From positions 124,001 through 188,000 of the forward strand of contig NZ_SMBY01000003.1 of assembly GCF_004342665.1 (NCBI RefSeq): a stretch of DNA of 64,000 nucleotides. The letters are read 5' to 3'. Source of the DNA: Samsonia erythrinae (lineage in GTDB: Bacteria > Pseudomonadota > Gammaproteobacteria > Enterobacterales > Enterobacteriaceae). Below, in pieces: positions 49,556 through 60,420 of the stretch. Below the pieces are notes generated by a model. That model was not told where the DNA came from. It worked only from the letters and a program-made list of their open reading frames with translations, and did not search any database. Each line of letters starts with the position of its first letter. Positions within the stretch are counted from its first letter, which is position 1. The position numbers were made by a program, and so were the translations under genes.

Positions 49556-50427
49556 TATCTTTCCTTAGCCAGCCCATATACTGTTTGCCCACGCAAATAG
49601 AATTCTCGACTGATCTGACTGAAATTCTCTGAATGCCCGGCAAATAATAATCCGCCCGGTTTAAGCATCGGGACGAATCGACGGAGAATAGATTCTTGGG
49701 TTTCTTTATCGAAATAAATCATCACATTGCGGCAAAAAATAGCATCGAAGGGCGCGGGAACAGACCAATCAGGCGAGAGCAGATTCAGTTGCTGAAAATG
49801 CACCATAGAGGCAAGTTCAGGACGAACACGGACCAACCCACTATGTGGCCCGGTGCCACGTAAAAAGAAACGCTGTAGTTGCTGTGGAGAAAGAGAGCGT
49901 AACTCTTCCTGACGATAAATGCCGGCGGTCGCTTTTTCCAACACCTGAGTATCGATGTCGCTGGCCCATACCTGACATCCATTCGCTTTATTGCCGAGCG
50001 CTTCAGCGAGCGTCATCGCCAATGAATAAGGCTCTTCCCCTGTGGAAGCCGCCGTACTCCAGATGGTATAACCATTTGGACGTTTTTTCGCATGTTCAGC
50101 CAATATGGGGAAATGGTGAGCTTCACGGAAAAATGCCGTCAGGTTAGTAGTTAATGCATTAATAAAGGCCTGCCATTCCGCGCTATTAGGATTTGATTCC
50201 AGCAAAACCAGATATTGTCCGAAATCAGTAATCCCGAGCAGACGAAGACGCCTGACGAGACGGTTATAAACCATTTCCCGCTTGTGATCGGCCAGTACAA
50301 TCCCGGCACGTTGATAGATCAGCTGACTTATCCGTCGGAAATGCGTGTCCGACAGCGGTAATCTGTCAACCATCTGCGTCAGGATAGAAGCAGATTCGGG
50401 GCGATTTTGCGATGGTATATTTTTCAT
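49555..50427 (-). CDS. cheR: Chemoreceptor methyltransferase CheR
   Basis: SAM-dependent protein glutamate methyltransferase of 290 residues. The N-terminal helical domain precedes a Rossmann core with [16 protein letters not shown] and [16 protein letters not shown] receptor pentapeptide is available: both chemoreceptors here end in NWETF. A 545-bp gap follows toward the upstream receptor gene. Confidence 0.97.
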
Positions 50428-50972
50428 ATCAAACCGCTCGAATATTTATTTTTGGCAAGGTGTTTTTCAATCTAAACGTTCCTTTACAACTATCGCAGGT
50501 TTTTATTGTCATTCGTCAGTTTTTCACTTGTGGTGACCCAAACCGACACGGTATTGGTAATACACCCCGCAAGTTCTGAAAGCGGAACTGCTCGGCGTGT
50601 TTTAACCAAAACCACAGATTGCAACGCTATTTATGAGTTACGACATCACAAAACATCAGGCTCTGACATCGCTGGTTAGCCCCTGACGATGAACCACTTT
50701 TTGATTCACTGACGTACATTCAGGCTGCGTAAATTCAATCGTCATTATGACATATCTTGCCGATACTGAAGCGAGCGCCACCGGGCCGCTATATACTCAA
50801 ATCACAGGATTGCGCCGATTGATTAACCCATTTTTTCATCTTTTAATTTTTAATTATCGTGGGTAAACCAATCCCCCGGCCACTTATCCATAGCGGCTGG
50901 GGGGTGCTTCATTCAATAAATGACTTTCAGCATTTTGGGTATATTAGGATAGCCTTAATACCATTGCTTTTA
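50428..50972. other. Non-coding gap between the Tsr-like receptor gene and cheR
   Basis: 545 bases without a convincing gene and with no remnant of a second receptor gene that I can see. A hairpin (CCCCCGGCC at 50873-50881 with GGCTGGGGG at 50895-50903, one G-T pair) lies past the receptor stop, without a T run. A separate promoter for cheRBYZ could lie here, but no sigma-28 match was found. Confidence 0.5.
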
Positions 50973-52655
50973 TCAGAACGTTTCCCAGTTGTCCGTCGAG
51001 GAACTTCCTTTCGTTTTCTTGCTGCTTTCAACCGATGGCGCAATCAATACGGTTTTTTGACTGTTAGCGATTTGGCTCGCCCCTCGCAACGCGCCTGAAT
51101 TCTCAGACAGTCGGAATACAGCCACGGCCTGATTCAGCATTCTGACTTGTTCTTCCAAAGCAACAGCGGCAGCGGCAGATTCTTCAACCAAGGACGCATT
51201 CTGCTGGGTAACGCGATCCATTTCAGTTACCGCCTGACCGACCTGATCGATCCCTTTACTCTGTTCATCAGAAGCAGAAGCAATTTCACCCATGATGTCG
51301 GTGACACGAGTAACAGCGCTAACGATTTCGTCCATCGTCTCGCCCGCGCTTTCAACCAGCACAGAACCCTCACTGACCCGGTTAACAGAATCTTCAATCA
51401 GGCTCTTAATTTCCTTTGCCGCCTGCGCACTACGTTGCGCCAGGTTACGCACTTCTCCTGCAACCACGGCAAAACCGCGCCCTTGCTCCCCTGCTCTGGC
51501 CGCCTCAACCGCAGCGTTCAGCGCAAGAATATTCGTTTGGAAAGCAATGCCATCAATTACACTAATAATATCGGCAATTTTTTGAGAACTTCCAGCGATA
51601 TTGTGCATGGTTTTGACCACATTATCGACAACCTTGCCGCCCTTCTGCGCCGTCTCTGATGCACTCAATGCTAACTGGCTGGCCTGACGAGCATTTTCCG
51701 CATTCTGTTTAACTGTTGCGGTTAGCTGCTCCATACTCGCGGCGGTTTCTTCTAACGATGCAGCCTGTTGTTCTGTCCGCGAGGAAAGGTCATTATTTCC
51801 GGCACTAATCTCTGTCGCGCCGGTATAAATCGCATCAGCCCCTTGTCGAACCGCACTCACCGTGGAGACAAACTCGCTTTGCATATGGCGAATGCTTTCA
51901 GCCAGAATCCCCATCTCATTACTGCTGTGAAGGTTGAGCGTTTTGGTCAAATCGCCTTTTGCGATAAAACGAATATGTTCAACGATGCTATTTAGCGGTT
52001 TTATTAATAATTCCCGGATACCGAACCAGGAGAGCAGAACGAGTGAAAAGACCACAACGAAAATGGAAACGAGAACCCAAAGCGCTGACTGGTAAGCAGC
52101 ATCATTTTTAGCGATACCGGCGTGGTAAAGCTTATCGCTCTCCGCTTTGTAGGCGTAATACGCTTTTTCAAAATTATCCTGAAAGCTTTGTGTCGGTTGC
52201 TCAACAAATTTTTTGAATTCTCCGGCCTGCAAAAACTGAATTAATTCAGTAAGCGCTGCGTTCAGAGCGACATAATTCTCTTTGACTCCCCGGGAAATGT
52301 TCTCATTCTGACGTGCATCCTGCGGCACGTTTTCATAACGGGAAAAAAAATCGTTTGCGGTAGACAATTGCTTTTGAGCAGAGAGAAGAAGCTCCTGACC
52401 ATTAACGCCGGCCCCTGAACCGCTGGCATCCAGGGCAAAACGCGTCCCTGCACGGTTAAGCGTATTGCGAGTCTGTAATAAATATGACCATGTAGCATCC
52501 AGTTCAGAACGCTTCTGGTTAATAATCTGTGTTGACCGAAAAATATCCTTATCATTCTTTAATGAATTAAAGAATAAACCGCCAGAAATAAGCTGTAGTG
52601 CCCCAAACAATACCAATACAAGCATTAAACCTGTAACAACTTTTATACGATTAAA
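50973..52655 (-). CDS. Methyl-accepting chemotaxis protein, Tsr-like
   Basis: Inner-membrane chemoreceptor of 560 residues. A first membrane helix lies near 6-28, a four-helix periplasmic sensor follows, then a second helix, a HAMP domain and a long signalling hairpin ([30 protein letters not shown]). The sensor contains [14 protein letters not shown] and [14 protein letters not shown], closely matching the serine-binding region of Tsr, so amino-acid sensing is likely. It ends in NWETF, the CheR/CheB tether. I start at ATG 52655 ([10 protein letters not shown]), with AAGGG upstream; the frame is open to 52685. Confidence 0.93.
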   Translation of the reverse strand, partial: FNRIKVVTGLMLVLVLFGALQLISGGLFFNSLKNDKDIFRSTQIINQKRSELDATWSYLLQTRNTLNRAGTRFALDASGSGAGVNGQELLLSAQKQLSTANDFFSRYENVPQDARQNENISRGVKENYVALNAALTELIQFLQAGEFKKFVEQPTQSFQDNFEKAYYAYKAESDKLYHAGIAKNDAAYQSALWVLVSIFVVVFSLVLLSWFGIRELLIKPLNSIVEHIRFIAKGDLTKTLNLHSSNEMGILAESIRHMQSEFVSTVSAVRQGADAIYTGATEISAGNNDLSSRTEQQAASLEETAASMEQLTATVKQNAENARQASQLALSASETAQKGGKVVDNVVKTMHNIAGSSQKIADIISVIDGIAFQTNILALNAAVEAARAGEQGRGFAVVAGEVRNLAQRSAQAAKEIKSLIEDSVNRVSEGSVLVESAGETMDEIVSAVTRVTDIMGEIASASDEQSKGIDQVGQAVTEMDRVTQQNASLVEESAAAAVALEEQVRMLNQAVAVFRLSENSGALRGASQIANSQKTVLIAPSVESSKKTKGSSSTDNWETF

Positions 52656-52691
52656 CATATAGCGCCCTTTGAGTAGACCAACCACCCGGTT

Positions 52692-52718
52692 ATATCGGCA
52701 TTATCCTGGATATCTTTA
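52692..52718 (-). promoter_or_regulatory. Sigma-28 promoter of the Tsr-like receptor gene
   Basis: Minus strand -35 TAAAGATA, 11-nt spacer, -10 GCCGATAT, 36 nt before the ATG. Confidence 0.85.
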
Positions 52719-52760
52719 CGAATTTCTGAACGGACAAGGATAAAGAAGTGAACGGTTTTC

Positions 52761-52780
52761 GGGGCTACTCTCGTAGCCCC
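52761..52780. other. Hairpin after cheW
   Basis: Perfect 8-bp stem GGGGCTAC/GTAGCCCC with a 4-nt loop, 16 nt past the cheW stop, lacking a T run. It may reduce read-through from cheAW. Confidence 0.5.
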
Positions 52781-52796
52781 TGGCGCCTTATGTAAC

Positions 52797-53303
52797 TCAG
52801 CCTTTCGATACGCTATCAACCAGCGCCATTTCTTCGCTGCTCAATAGCTTTTCGATATCCACCAAAATCAGCATTCTTTCACCCAACGATCCCAAACCTG
52901 TCAGATATTCCGTCGACAGGGTGACGGCAAATTCAGGCGCTGGTCTGATTTGGTCGGCGGTCAATGACAACACATCCGATACGCCATCGACAACAATCCC
53001 GACAACACGCTGCCCCAGATTCAGAACAATCACTACCGTGTTTTCATCGTAATCAACTTCCTGTTTGGCAAACTTAATGCGCAAGTCAACGATAGGGACG
53101 ATGACACCTCGCAGGTTGGTTACGCCTTTAATGAAGGAAGGGGTGTTGGCAATGCGCGTTACCTGATCATAACCACGAATTTCTTGTACTTTTAAAATAT
53201 CAACACCGTATTCTTCGTCTCCCAACGTAAAAATCAGGAACTCCTGCCCTACGGTTTCGCCAGTTAGTTTCGTGACGTTTGCAAGTCCAGTCATGTTTTC
53301 CAC
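52797..53303 (-). CDS. cheW: Chemotaxis coupling protein CheW
   Basis: Adaptor of 168 residues that links receptors to CheA. SH3-like CheW fold with [51 protein letters not shown]. It lies 25 bp after cheA. Confidence 0.98.
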   Translation of the reverse strand: MENMTGLANVTKLTGETVGQEFLIFTLGDEEYGVDILKVQEIRGYDQVTRIANTPSFIKGVTNLRGVIVPIVDLRIKFAKQEVDYDENTVVIVLNLGQRVVGIVVDGVSDVLSLTADQIRPAPEFAVTLSTEYLTGLGSLGERMLILVDIEKLLSSEEMALVDSVSKG

Positions 53304-53328
53304 CCTTTATTCACAATCTGTTTTATTA

Positions 53329-55353
53329 TTAAGCAGCAGTTTCAACCACACGCTTTTCACGGTTAAGCGCTTGTAACGCCGAAACATCCACAATCAGCGC
53401 AACACTGCCATCACCAAGAATGGTTGCAGCTGAAACGCCTGGCACCTTGCGGTAATTACTTTCCAGGTTTTTAACGACAACCTGGTGCTGCCCAATCAAC
53501 TGATCGACCAGCAAAGCATAACGGCGACCTGCACTTTGCAGAATCACGACAATCCCCTGAGTCGGATCGGTTTTAGCACCATCCACATCAAAGATGTGAA
53601 AGAGTTCAACCAGAGGCAAATACTCGCCACGAACTTGCAATACACGCTCTCCGCCGGCCAATGGATAAATATCTTCCGCCTGCGGCTGCAAGGATTCCAT
53701 CACGGCATTAAGCGGCAGAATAAACACCTCATTGTTCACCTTGACGGACATACCATCCAGGATGGCCAAAGTTAACGGCAGGAGGATCCTGATAGTCGTC
53801 CCTTTTCCCGCCTGAAAATGGATTTCGACATGCCCCCCCATTTCCTGAATGTTTCGCTTAACCACATCCATACCGACGCCACGGCCAGAAACGTCAGTGA
53901 CCTTCTCTGCGGTAGAGAAGCCAGGAGCGAAAATCAGCATCCCCACGTCTTCATCGGACATGGAATCACTCACCGCCAGTCCCTGAGACATCGCCTTCGC
54001 CAGAATTCTTTCCCGGTTAAGGCCGGCGCCATCATCGATAACTTCAATACAGATGTTACCGCCCTGATGTTCGGCAGAGAGCGTTAAATTTCCCACGGCA
54101 CTCTTGCCGACGGCGGCCCGTTTCTCAGGCGCTTCAATACCATGGTCAAGGCTGTTACGCACCAGGTGCGTCAGAGGATCGATAATACGTTCGATCAGGC
54201 TTTTATCCAGTTCGGTGGAGCTGCCCATCAGAGTCAACTCGACCTGTTTCCCCAGCTTAGCCGCCAAATCACGAACCAAACGGGGGAAACGGCTGAATAC
54301 ATATTCCATTGGCATCATACGAATGGACATCACGGACTCTTGTAGATCGCGCGCGTTACGTTCTAGCTGTCCCATGCTGTTGAGCAGATCGCCGTGCGCG
54401 ACAGGATCGAGTTCACTTGAACGTTGTGCCAACATCGACTGCGTAATCACCAGTTCACCGACGAGGTTGATAAGCTGATCGACCTTTTCAACTGCCACGC
54501 GAATACTGGTATCGCCGGTTTTGGCTTTGTTCTTTCCGTTTTCCGGCGCAGAATGCGGTTTTACCGCCTGCGCTGGCGCGGCGGGGGCCGATGTCGCCGG
54601 TACAACCGGCGTATCAACCGCAGCGGACACGATTTCTACCGTTTCGGTTACCGGCTGGTCGGTTACGACGGGTTTAAAACTGATTTGTTCCGGTTCGAGA
54701 ACAAAACACAGGACCGCACTGATGTCATCTTCGCTTTCCGATGTGGCTAACGTCACTTCCAGGCTAGTATCCGTCTGATGCGGATCTTTTACCGTCCCCA
54801 GATTGCCCAGCTCTTCCAGCATCTGAGGTATTTCCTGAGATTTCAGACCGGTCAACGCGATGCGCATTTCACCTTTACCTGAATCTTTAGATGCCGATGC
54901 GGCAGGTTGCGGCGCAATCGCAGCGTCAGCCGGTGCCGTTGACTGAGCCTCCCCCGCAGCTTTAGACTCCAGAGCGAGCTGACGCAGCGCCTGACAGATA
55001 TACTCAAAGCTTTCAGCATTGGGCTCCTGTGCGGTTTTATAAGCGTCCAACTGATCCTGCATAATGTCTTTTGTTTCCAGAAACAGGTTGATGATATCAG
55101 TGCTAAGACGCATTTCACCGCGTCTCGCCCCATCGAGTAAATTTTCCAGGATGTGCGTAGTTTCCTGCAATACCTTAAAACCAAACGTGCCCGCCCCTCC
55201 TTTTATTGAATGAGCGGCACGAAAAATCGCATTCAATTGCTCCGTATCAGGTTCTGATGGATCCAGCAACAGCAAGTGTTGTTCCATATCCGCCAGTAAT
55301 TCATCTGCTTCATCAAAGAACGTTTGATAAAAAGCACTCATGTCCATGCTCAC
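53329..55353 (-). CDS. cheA: Chemotaxis sensor kinase CheA
   Basis: Histidine kinase of 674 residues. The Hpt domain has His48 (AAHSIKGGAGTFGF). A Pro/Ala-rich linker and the CheY/CheB-binding domain follow, then dimerisation and HATPase domains (HLVRNSLDHGIE, VIDDGAGLN, GRGVGMDVV) and a C-terminal CheW-like domain. The start is GTG with AGGTG upstream, as in E. coli, where GTG is also used. It lies 27 bp after motB. Confidence 0.98.
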   Translation of the reverse strand: MSMDMSAFYQTFFDEADELLADMEQHLLLLDPSEPDTEQLNAIFRAAHSIKGGAGTFGFKVLQETTHILENLLDGARRGEMRLSTDIINLFLETKDIMQDQLDAYKTAQEPNAESFEYICQALRQLALESKAAGEAQSTAPADAAIAPQPAASASKDSGKGEMRIALTGLKSQEIPQMLEELGNLGTVKDPHQTDTSLEVTLATSESEDDISAVLCFVLEPEQISFKPVVTDQPVTETVEIVSAAVDTPVVPATSAPAAPAQAVKPHSAPENGKNKAKTGDTSIRVAVEKVDQLINLVGELVITQSMLAQRSSELDPVAHGDLLNSMGQLERNARDLQESVMSIRMMPMEYVFSRFPRLVRDLAAKLGKQVELTLMGSSTELDKSLIERIIDPLTHLVRNSLDHGIEAPEKRAAVGKSAVGNLTLSAEHQGGNICIEVIDDGAGLNRERILAKAMSQGLAVSDSMSDEDVGMLIFAPGFSTAEKVTDVSGRGVGMDVVKRNIQEMGGHVEIHFQAGKGTTIRILLPLTLAILDGMSVKVNNEVFILPLNAVMESLQPQAEDIYPLAGGERVLQVRGEYLPLVELFHIFDVDGAKTDPTQGIVVILQSAGRRYALLVDQLIGQHQVVVKNLESNYRKVPGVSAATILGDGSVALIVDVSALQALNREKRVVETAA

Positions 55354-55380
55354 GTGGTCACCTCTGCTGTGAATCGCGGC

Positions 55381-56433
55381 TTATTGAGAAGGCGTCGCCT
55401 GACTATCCGGCGCAGCAGGCAACGCAGTTGTTGGCTGTTGACGCGCAGGAGCAGGAACTCCATTAGTTGGTTGTGGCGCAGTGTCACCATTTCCACTCGT
55501 GTTGTTATCACTATTTTCGGCAGACGGAGTGTCAGGTTTAGGCTCATCCAACCCCATATTTTGTAAATTTTCTGCTTTATCGATATTGACAGCAGCGCTT
55601 TCTGCATTTTCGGTCTCAATGTCTTTCTGCGCCTGCTTGCTTAAAACCAGTAAACTAATACGACGGTTAATCGCATCATTGCCGCCTGTCGCCTGCTTAA
55701 GGCTCATCGTGGCCGCCATTCCCACAACGCGCAAAACCTTTCCGTCAGATAAACCGCCGAATATCAGCTCTCGCCGCGATGCATTAGCGCGATCCGCAGA
55801 GAGTTCCCAGTTACTATAACCACGCTCCCCGGTTGCATACTGAACATCATCAGTGTGGCCCGAGATACTCAATTTATTGGGGAAATCATTCAGAATGGGG
55901 GCGATTGCACGCAGGATATCCCGCATATACGGTTCGACCTGTGCGCTCCCTGTTTTAAACATCGGGCGGTTTTGGCTATCAATAATTTGGATGCGCAAAC
56001 CTTCATCAATCATTTCGATCAGCAAATGTGGGCGAAGCGCACGTAACCGCGGATCTGCCTCGATGAGCTGATCCAGACGCTCACGCAGTTTATTAAGCCG
56101 GATTTCATCCAGCTTACCCTCCACGTCCTCCATTTTGATGGCTTTTTTCACTTCACCATCTTGCTGCGTCGGGTCATCTCCACCACCGGGAATCGGGCTG
56201 GAACTGTCGCTGGATTTGGAACCGGAGGTGAGTGCCACTTTTAGCGGAGTACGAAAATATTCTGCAATCTGGGCCAACTGCATCGGCGTAGAGATGGCGA
56301 TAAGCCACATGACCAGAAACAGCGCCATCATTGCCGTCATGAAGTCAGCATAGGCAATTTTCCAGGAGCCGCCATGGTGGCCTCCATGTCCCGACTTACG
56401 CTTTTTGCGAATAATGGGATGCTGATGTTTCAT
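55381..56433 (-). CDS. motB: Flagellar stator protein MotB
   Basis: Stator subunit of 350 residues with one membrane helix. The proton-carrying Asp is Asp30 ([12 protein letters not shown]). The C-terminal OmpA-like peptidoglycan-binding domain is clear ([30 protein letters not shown]), followed by a Pro/Ser-rich tail longer than in E. coli. It overlaps motA by 4 bp. Confidence 0.97.
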   Translation of the reverse strand: MKHQHPIIRKKRKSGHGGHHGGSWKIAYADFMTAMMALFLVMWLIAISTPMQLAQIAEYFRTPLKVALTSGSKSSDSSSPIPGGGDDPTQQDGEVKKAIKMEDVEGKLDEIRLNKLRERLDQLIEADPRLRALRPHLLIEMIDEGLRIQIIDSQNRPMFKTGSAQVEPYMRDILRAIAPILNDFPNKLSISGHTDDVQYATGERGYSNWELSADRANASRRELIFGGLSDGKVLRVVGMAATMSLKQATGGNDAINRRISLLVLSKQAQKDIETENAESAAVNIDKAENLQNMGLDEPKPDTPSAENSDNNTSGNGDTAPQPTNGVPAPARQQPTTALPAAPDSQATPSQ

Positions 56434-57317
56434 GCGTTACTGTCCGACGCTTGTTGAGTCGGCGATTTCACACGACGAATATGTTCTTCCAGTTCGGTAA
56501 AGGAAGGACGCTCCGTCGAGTACAGCGTTTTGCGTCCAAACTCAACGGCAATTTGCGGAGCATAACCATTAAGGCTTGAGAGTAAAGTAACCTTGATGCA
56601 TTGTAACACTTTGATTTTTTCTGCATTTTTTTGACGAAGCAAGGCTGCCAGCGGAGATACGAAGCCGTACGCAAGCAGAATACCGAGAAAAGTTCCCACC
56701 ATCGCGTGAGCAATCATCATCCCTAATTCGGCTGCCGGGCGGTCAACATAGGCCAGCGAGTGAACGACCCCCATAACGGCCGCCACGATACCAAATGCAG
56801 GGAGACCATCCCCCATCATCGTCAAACTGGTGGCAGGCACTTCACTTTCATGCTCAACGGTTTCAATCTCTTCGTCCATCAACGTTTCGATTTCGAACGC
56901 ATTCATATTGCCACTGACCATCAAACGCAAATAGTCGGTGATAAATTCAACAATATTATTGTCGGCCAGAATATTGGGATAGCTGGAAAAGATCTCACTT
57001 TCACGCGGGTTATCGATGTCAAACTCCAAAGAGAGCATACCTTGCTGACGTGATTTAGCCATCACCCGGAAAAGTAAGGCCATGAGGTCCATGTATAACG
57101 CTTTATTGTACTTAGAGCCTTTAATCAAGAGCGGCAGTGCGCGCCCCGTTGCTTTTATCGCCTTGCCATTGTTACCAACAATGAAAGCGCCTATCGCGGC
57201 ACCACCGATGATCAGCAATTCCGATGGTTGATAAAGCGCTCCCAAGGCCCCACCGACCATGAGATAGCCGCCGAGTATCGAGGCCACAATAACGATATAA
57301 CCCAATAGAACCAGCAC
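56430..57317 (-). CDS. motA: Flagellar stator protein MotA
   Basis: Stator subunit of 295 residues with four membrane segments. The cytosolic loop residues that act on FliG, Arg90 and Glu98, are conserved. It uses protons, as judged from its enterobacterial MotA type. It is first in motAB-cheAW. I found no consensus sigma-28 promoter in the 132-bp gap to flhC, unlike in E. coli. Confidence 0.97.
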   Translation of the reverse strand: MLVLLGYIVIVASILGGYLMVGGALGALYQPSELLIIGGAAIGAFIVGNNGKAIKATGRALPLLIKGSKYNKALYMDLMALLFRVMAKSRQQGMLSLEFDIDNPRESEIFSSYPNILADNNIVEFITDYLRLMVSGNMNAFEIETLMDEEIETVEHESEVPATSLTMMGDGLPAFGIVAAVMGVVHSLAYVDRPAAELGMMIAHAMVGTFLGILLAYGFVSPLAALLRQKNAEKIKVLQCIKVTLLSSLNGYAPQIAVEFGRKTLYSTERPSFTELEEHIRRVKSPTQQASDSNA

Positions 57318-57397
57318 AAGAAATCCTTATAATAAAAAGGTGGGCTGAAGGAGAGATAAAACGCTAAAGCCGTAGCCAGGACGTGCTTGAGGAAGAA

Positions 57398-57431
57398 ATC
57401 TATCACCGTCTTCACGCGAACAGTGATAGAT
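57398..57431 (-). terminator. Probable terminator after flhDC
   Basis: 12-bp stem (ATCTATCACCGT/ACAGTGATAGAT, one wobble pair) with a 10-nt loop, 19 nt past the flhC stop; a modest T-rich stretch follows on the minus strand. Confidence 0.6.
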
Positions 57432-57449
57432 TCACAAATCGCTACAGGC

Positions 57450-58028
57450 TCAGACTGCTTGTTTTACCTGTTCATCCAGCAGTTGAGGTATAATATCGGC
57501 AAGATTTTGTGAAAGTTTACGCCTTTTTACCGCCCGGGAAGGGGGCTGACACAAACTACAAACAAAACTGTTTTTGGGTTGATGAGCGTGGGTAATGAAC
57601 ATCCCTGTGCAGCAACTGCAAGACGACAGCTGCAGCATGCCGCTGTCAACAAAGCGGACGAGTGTCCATGCCCGCGTCAGTGCTAACAGTGGTGAATCGC
57701 TTTTGGGCGCGCACTGTTCCAGATAGAGCCGATAGGATTTAATAACCGCCTCAACGCCGCTACACTGCCCGTTCTTGATTAAGAAGTTATAGGCATTGTA
57801 GAACATGGACGAGTGAATATTTTGTTCCCAGGTCATAAACCAATCTGTAGAAAAAGGTAACATTCCCTTTGGCGGCGGACTTCCTCTGAGTTCTTTATAC
57901 AGTTTGATTAAACGTCCGCGGCTTAACTGAGTTTCGCTTTCCAACATCTGCAACCGTGCGCCAAGCGAAATGAGTTCCATCGCCAATTGGATGTCTTTCG
58001 CTTCCTGAACAATACTTTTCTCCGCCAT
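57450..58028 (-). CDS. flhC: Flagellar master regulator FlhC
   Basis: Subunit of the FlhD4C2 activator of class II flagellar promoters, 192 residues. The zinc site is intact (Cys137, Cys140, Cys157, Cys160). It starts 3 nt after flhD. FliT, encoded at 19179, binds FlhC in Salmonella. Confidence 0.98.
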   Translation of the reverse strand: MAEKSIVQEAKDIQLAMELISLGARLQMLESETQLSRGRLIKLYKELRGSPPPKGMLPFSTDWFMTWEQNIHSSMFYNAYNFLIKNGQCSGVEAVIKSYRLYLEQCAPKSDSPLLALTRAWTLVRFVDSGMLQLSSCSCCTGMFITHAHQPKNSFVCSLCQPPSRAVKRRKLSQNLADIIPQLLDEQVKQAV

Positions 58029-58031
58029 TAG

Positions 58032-58391
58032 TTATGCCCTTTTCTTAGGCAGGTTTTCTTCTTTCGAAGGTAACTGTTGTAATAAATGACTCGACAACAA
58101 AATTCCCGTATGAATTTGCTGTAAATCATCCACACGCGATTCTTGAGTCAACAGCTTGATTGTATTGTGATCATCAAAACGGAAATGACATATCAACTGG
58201 TTAGTTTCTGCCAGTTTTACCATCTGCGGTAAAGTCAATTGCATCAAGGTATCTGCCATTTCGGCATCGATGCCTAAACGAAACATCGCAGAAGCTTTTT
58301 CATCATTAATTAAACGTTGTGCCAGTAACAAATAAGACAGATTAATGTCATAAATGTGTTTGAGTAATTCAGAGGTCCCCATATTTCCCAT
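58032..58391 (-). CDS. flhD: Flagellar master regulator FlhD
   Basis: Helical DNA-binding partner of FlhC, 119 residues. [23 protein letters not shown] and [27 protein letters not shown] are near-identical to E. coli. ATG 58391 gives [10 protein letters not shown]; the second Met, three residues later, is possible. A long leader (about 250 nt) and a CRP/RcsAB-type promoter region lie upstream. Confidence 0.98.
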   Translation of the reverse strand: MGNMGTSELLKHIYDINLSYLLLAQRLINDEKASAMFRLGIDAEMADTLMQLTLPQMVKLAETNQLICHFRFDDHNTIKLLTQESRVDDLQQIHTGILLSSHLLQQLPSKEENLPKKRA

Positions 58392-58630
58392 CCCGACAGG
58401 CTATGTTTAAAACATAAGTTAGGTGATAGACCATATCGCCCAGTTCAAAAATCACTCTCCATTGATGGCATAAAAAATTATCGATGCCAGGTACTGCGAG
58501 TTACTACTGCATCTTTTCTTATTCGGACAATTGTTACTTGCCAACTTTTAACATCACACATTGCACTTCGACTCCCGTCCGACGACCACTCTTGCTAGTC
58601 TCATCCTGAAGGTGCCCTCCGACCAAAGCA

Positions 58631-58644
58631 TAGGATTAATCCTA
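58631..58644. promoter_or_regulatory. RcsAB-like box in the flhDC leader
   Basis: Perfect 14-bp palindrome TAGGATTAATCCTA, matching the RcsAB box TAAGAATATTCCTA at 11 of 14 positions. It lies just after the predicted flhDC start, where the E. coli box lies. Rcs phosphorelay repression of motility is the inferred role. Confidence 0.6.
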
Positions 58645-58654
58645 AAGCAGCGCA

Positions 58655-58660
58655 ACTGTA
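58655..58660 (-). promoter_or_regulatory. Predicted flhDC -10 element
   Basis: TACAGT on the minus strand, with TTGTGT 18 nt upstream as a weak -35. The transcription start would be near 58648. This is about 72 nt from the CRP-site centre, the E. coli distance. Confidence 0.45.
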
Positions 58661-58712
58661 CCGCCTAACCCTTAGCACACACAACGCGACACAAGAGTGA
58701 TTTTGATTATTA

Positions 58713-58728
58713 TGTGATGTAGATCACA
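58713..58728. promoter_or_regulatory. CRP-cAMP binding site upstream of flhDC
   Basis: TGTGATGTAGATCACA has both half-sites TGTGA and TCACA at consensus spacing. CRP activates flhDC in E. coli. The A/T-rich DNA further upstream to 58865 includes a 9-bp palindrome pair CTTTTTTTG/CAAAAAAAG (58780-58799). Confidence 0.8.
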
Positions 58729-58865
58729 AAAATGAAATTATTTCGCGCAAAAACACAGCTGGTCAGATCACTTTCATGTCTTTTTTTGCACAAAAAAAGC
58801 ACAATAACTGTTACAGAAAAAAGTCTTTAAAATAATAAAAAAGAAACAATTTGTTTGCTATATAA

Positions 58866-59090
58866 ATGATTGATAAACAAAAAAACGTGATGCACAGAAA
58901 AAGCATTGTTACGCAAAATTATACCTTTCACGAAAATCTGACATTTTTTAACCAATCCCTACTCAAAGAACATAATGATGCCTATCCTGCCTCTCTACAG
59001 TCACAGCATTACGAAAGCGATAACAGAGCAATCAGGCCTGATGATGCCAGGAAGATCTTCATTTATGATATTGATGAAAAAGAATTATAA
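58866..59090 (+). CDS. Small hypothetical protein
   Basis: An open frame of 74 residues, hydrophilic, with no signal peptide or membrane helix and an acidic end (DDARKIFIYDIDEKEL). It lies divergent from flhD and downstream of very A/T-rich DNA. There is no clear ribosome-binding site, so it may not be translated; an alternative ATG is at 58890. I do not recognise it. Confidence 0.35.
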   Translation: MIDKQKNVMHRKSIVTQNYTFHENLTFFNQSLLKEHNDAYPASLQSQHYESDNRAIRPDDARKIFIYDIDEKEL

Positions 59091-59118
59091 AAATCTGGCT
59101 TACCAGAAGTGAAAACAG

Positions 59119-59147
59119 GAAGTCATACGATTGCACTGTATGACTTC
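59119..59147 (-). terminator. Probable terminator of the EamA transporter gene
   Basis: Perfect 10-bp stem GAAGTCATAC/GTATGACTTC with a 9-nt loop; TGTTTTC follows on the minus strand. It could act in both directions. Confidence 0.5.
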
Positions 59148-59189
59148 AATGCCGTGACGGATGCACTCAGAAGATAGTTAATACCGTGA

Positions 59190-60116
59190 TTATTTTCTTA
59201 TGACTCGGTTAACCAACCAAATACCTGAACAAACCATAACCAGAGCGAAAAAATATTTCCATTCCAAAATACTTTCATCAAGAAACATCGCTGACAACAA
59301 TGTACCCGATATCGGGATGAGAAAATTAAATGGGGCAACCATACCGACTCGATTATATTTCAGTAATTGGCTCCAGAGTGAGAAAGCGATCGACGAAAGT
59401 AATATAAGATAACCCAGCATTAGCATTGCTTTCCAATCTGGCATGCTCAGCGAACCGCCGGTAATGTACCCGGATAACGTTAAAATAATCCCACCGATCG
59501 CCAATTGATAGCCAGTCATGACGGTTGGATCCATGGTTTGCGACACGCGCTTCCCATATATTGTTGACGCAGATAAAATAAACGCAGCAATAACAACAAA
59601 GCCATCGCCTAAAAATGTAAAACTAAAATCCATAGCATGACTGTCTATATTTACGACCATCACACCAATAAACCCTAATAGACAACCGGCTAACTTATTA
59701 AGCGTTAACTTATCATTTTGGTATAAATAATGAGCAATCAGTACGCTGAAAAACGTGCTGGTCGCATTCATAATCGAGCCTTTAACTCCCGTGGTATAAG
59801 CTAAACCGATATAGAAAAAAACATACTGCAATGATGTCTGAAATACCCCCAATAACGTCAATTGAGCCAATTGCCCACGTTGAAAACGTCCAATAGATCG
59901 ACCACTTAACACTGCAATGGCCAGCAACAATCCGCCGGCAAACGCAAACCGATAGCCCGCAAAGACCAGCTTTCCCGGGATGTCATTATCAGCGATATGA
60001 AACAACTCATAGCCGTTTTTAATTGCCGGGTAAGCACTTCCCCATAACAAACAGCATAAAGTGGCAATAAAAAAAACAACTTTTTTATCAGAAAAAAAAT
60101 GTGCACGCGTTTCCAC
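59190..60116 (-). CDS. EamA/DMT-family transporter
   Basis: Inner-membrane protein of about 308 residues with ten hydrophobic segments arranged as two EamA repeats (LLWGSAYPAIKNGYELF in the first, SASTIYGKRVSQTMDP opening the second). Members export metabolites or amino acids; the substrate is unknown. I choose GTG 60116 (VETRAHFFSDKK) because GGAGGG lies 7 nt upstream; the frame is open to 60146. It is monocistronic and unrelated to the flagellar genes around it. Confidence 0.85.
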   Translation of the reverse strand: METRAHFFSDKKVVFFIATLCCLLWGSAYPAIKNGYELFHIADNDIPGKLVFAGYRFAFAGGLLLAIAVLSGRSIGRFQRGQLAQLTLLGVFQTSLQYVFFYIGLAYTTGVKGSIMNATSTFFSVLIAHYLYQNDKLTLNKLAGCLLGFIGVMVVNIDSHAMDFSFTFLGDGFVVIAAFILSASTIYGKRVSQTMDPTVMTGYQLAIGGIILTLSGYITGGSLSMPDWKAMLMLGYLILLSSIAFSLWSQLLKYNRVGMVAPFNFLIPISGTLLSAMFLDESILEWKYFFALVMVCSGIWLVNRVIRK

Positions 60117-60285
60117 GAAAAGTCCCTCCGAAGATAGACATCGCATAATAACGTCTAACCTCAGACAAATAAAGTTAAGCGGCGAACTCTTTATTTTTTA
60201 TTATCAATTTGTATGATTTAGCACCACGAGATTCGTTTTTCTTTTTAAAGAATTAAAAACGTGATCGAGATCGCATCGAATTCTA

Positions 60286-60312
60286 TTAAGGTTTCACAAT
60301 ATGTGCCGATTA
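60286..60312 (+). promoter_or_regulatory. Sigma-28 promoter of the second receptor gene
   Basis: -35 TTAAGGTT, 11-nt spacer, -10 GCCGATTA. The -10 overlaps the upstream ATG at 60301, so translation must begin later. A weaker sigma-28-like pair lies at 60351-60378. Confidence 0.75.
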
Positions 60313-60420
60313 CCTTTTACGTTGGCTGTTTCACTAATTAACACAGAGACTAAAACTAAACGCCAGTGTCGCCGCTATTGGCATGGTAAATCGTCATTTC
60401 CTGAGAATGAGCGAATGGAT

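Noticed and set aside
60301-60420. Upstream ATG at 60301 as the start of the second receptor gene
   Set aside because: A sigma-28 -10 element overlaps it, and the added residues are not receptor-like; the membrane helix follows the later starts.
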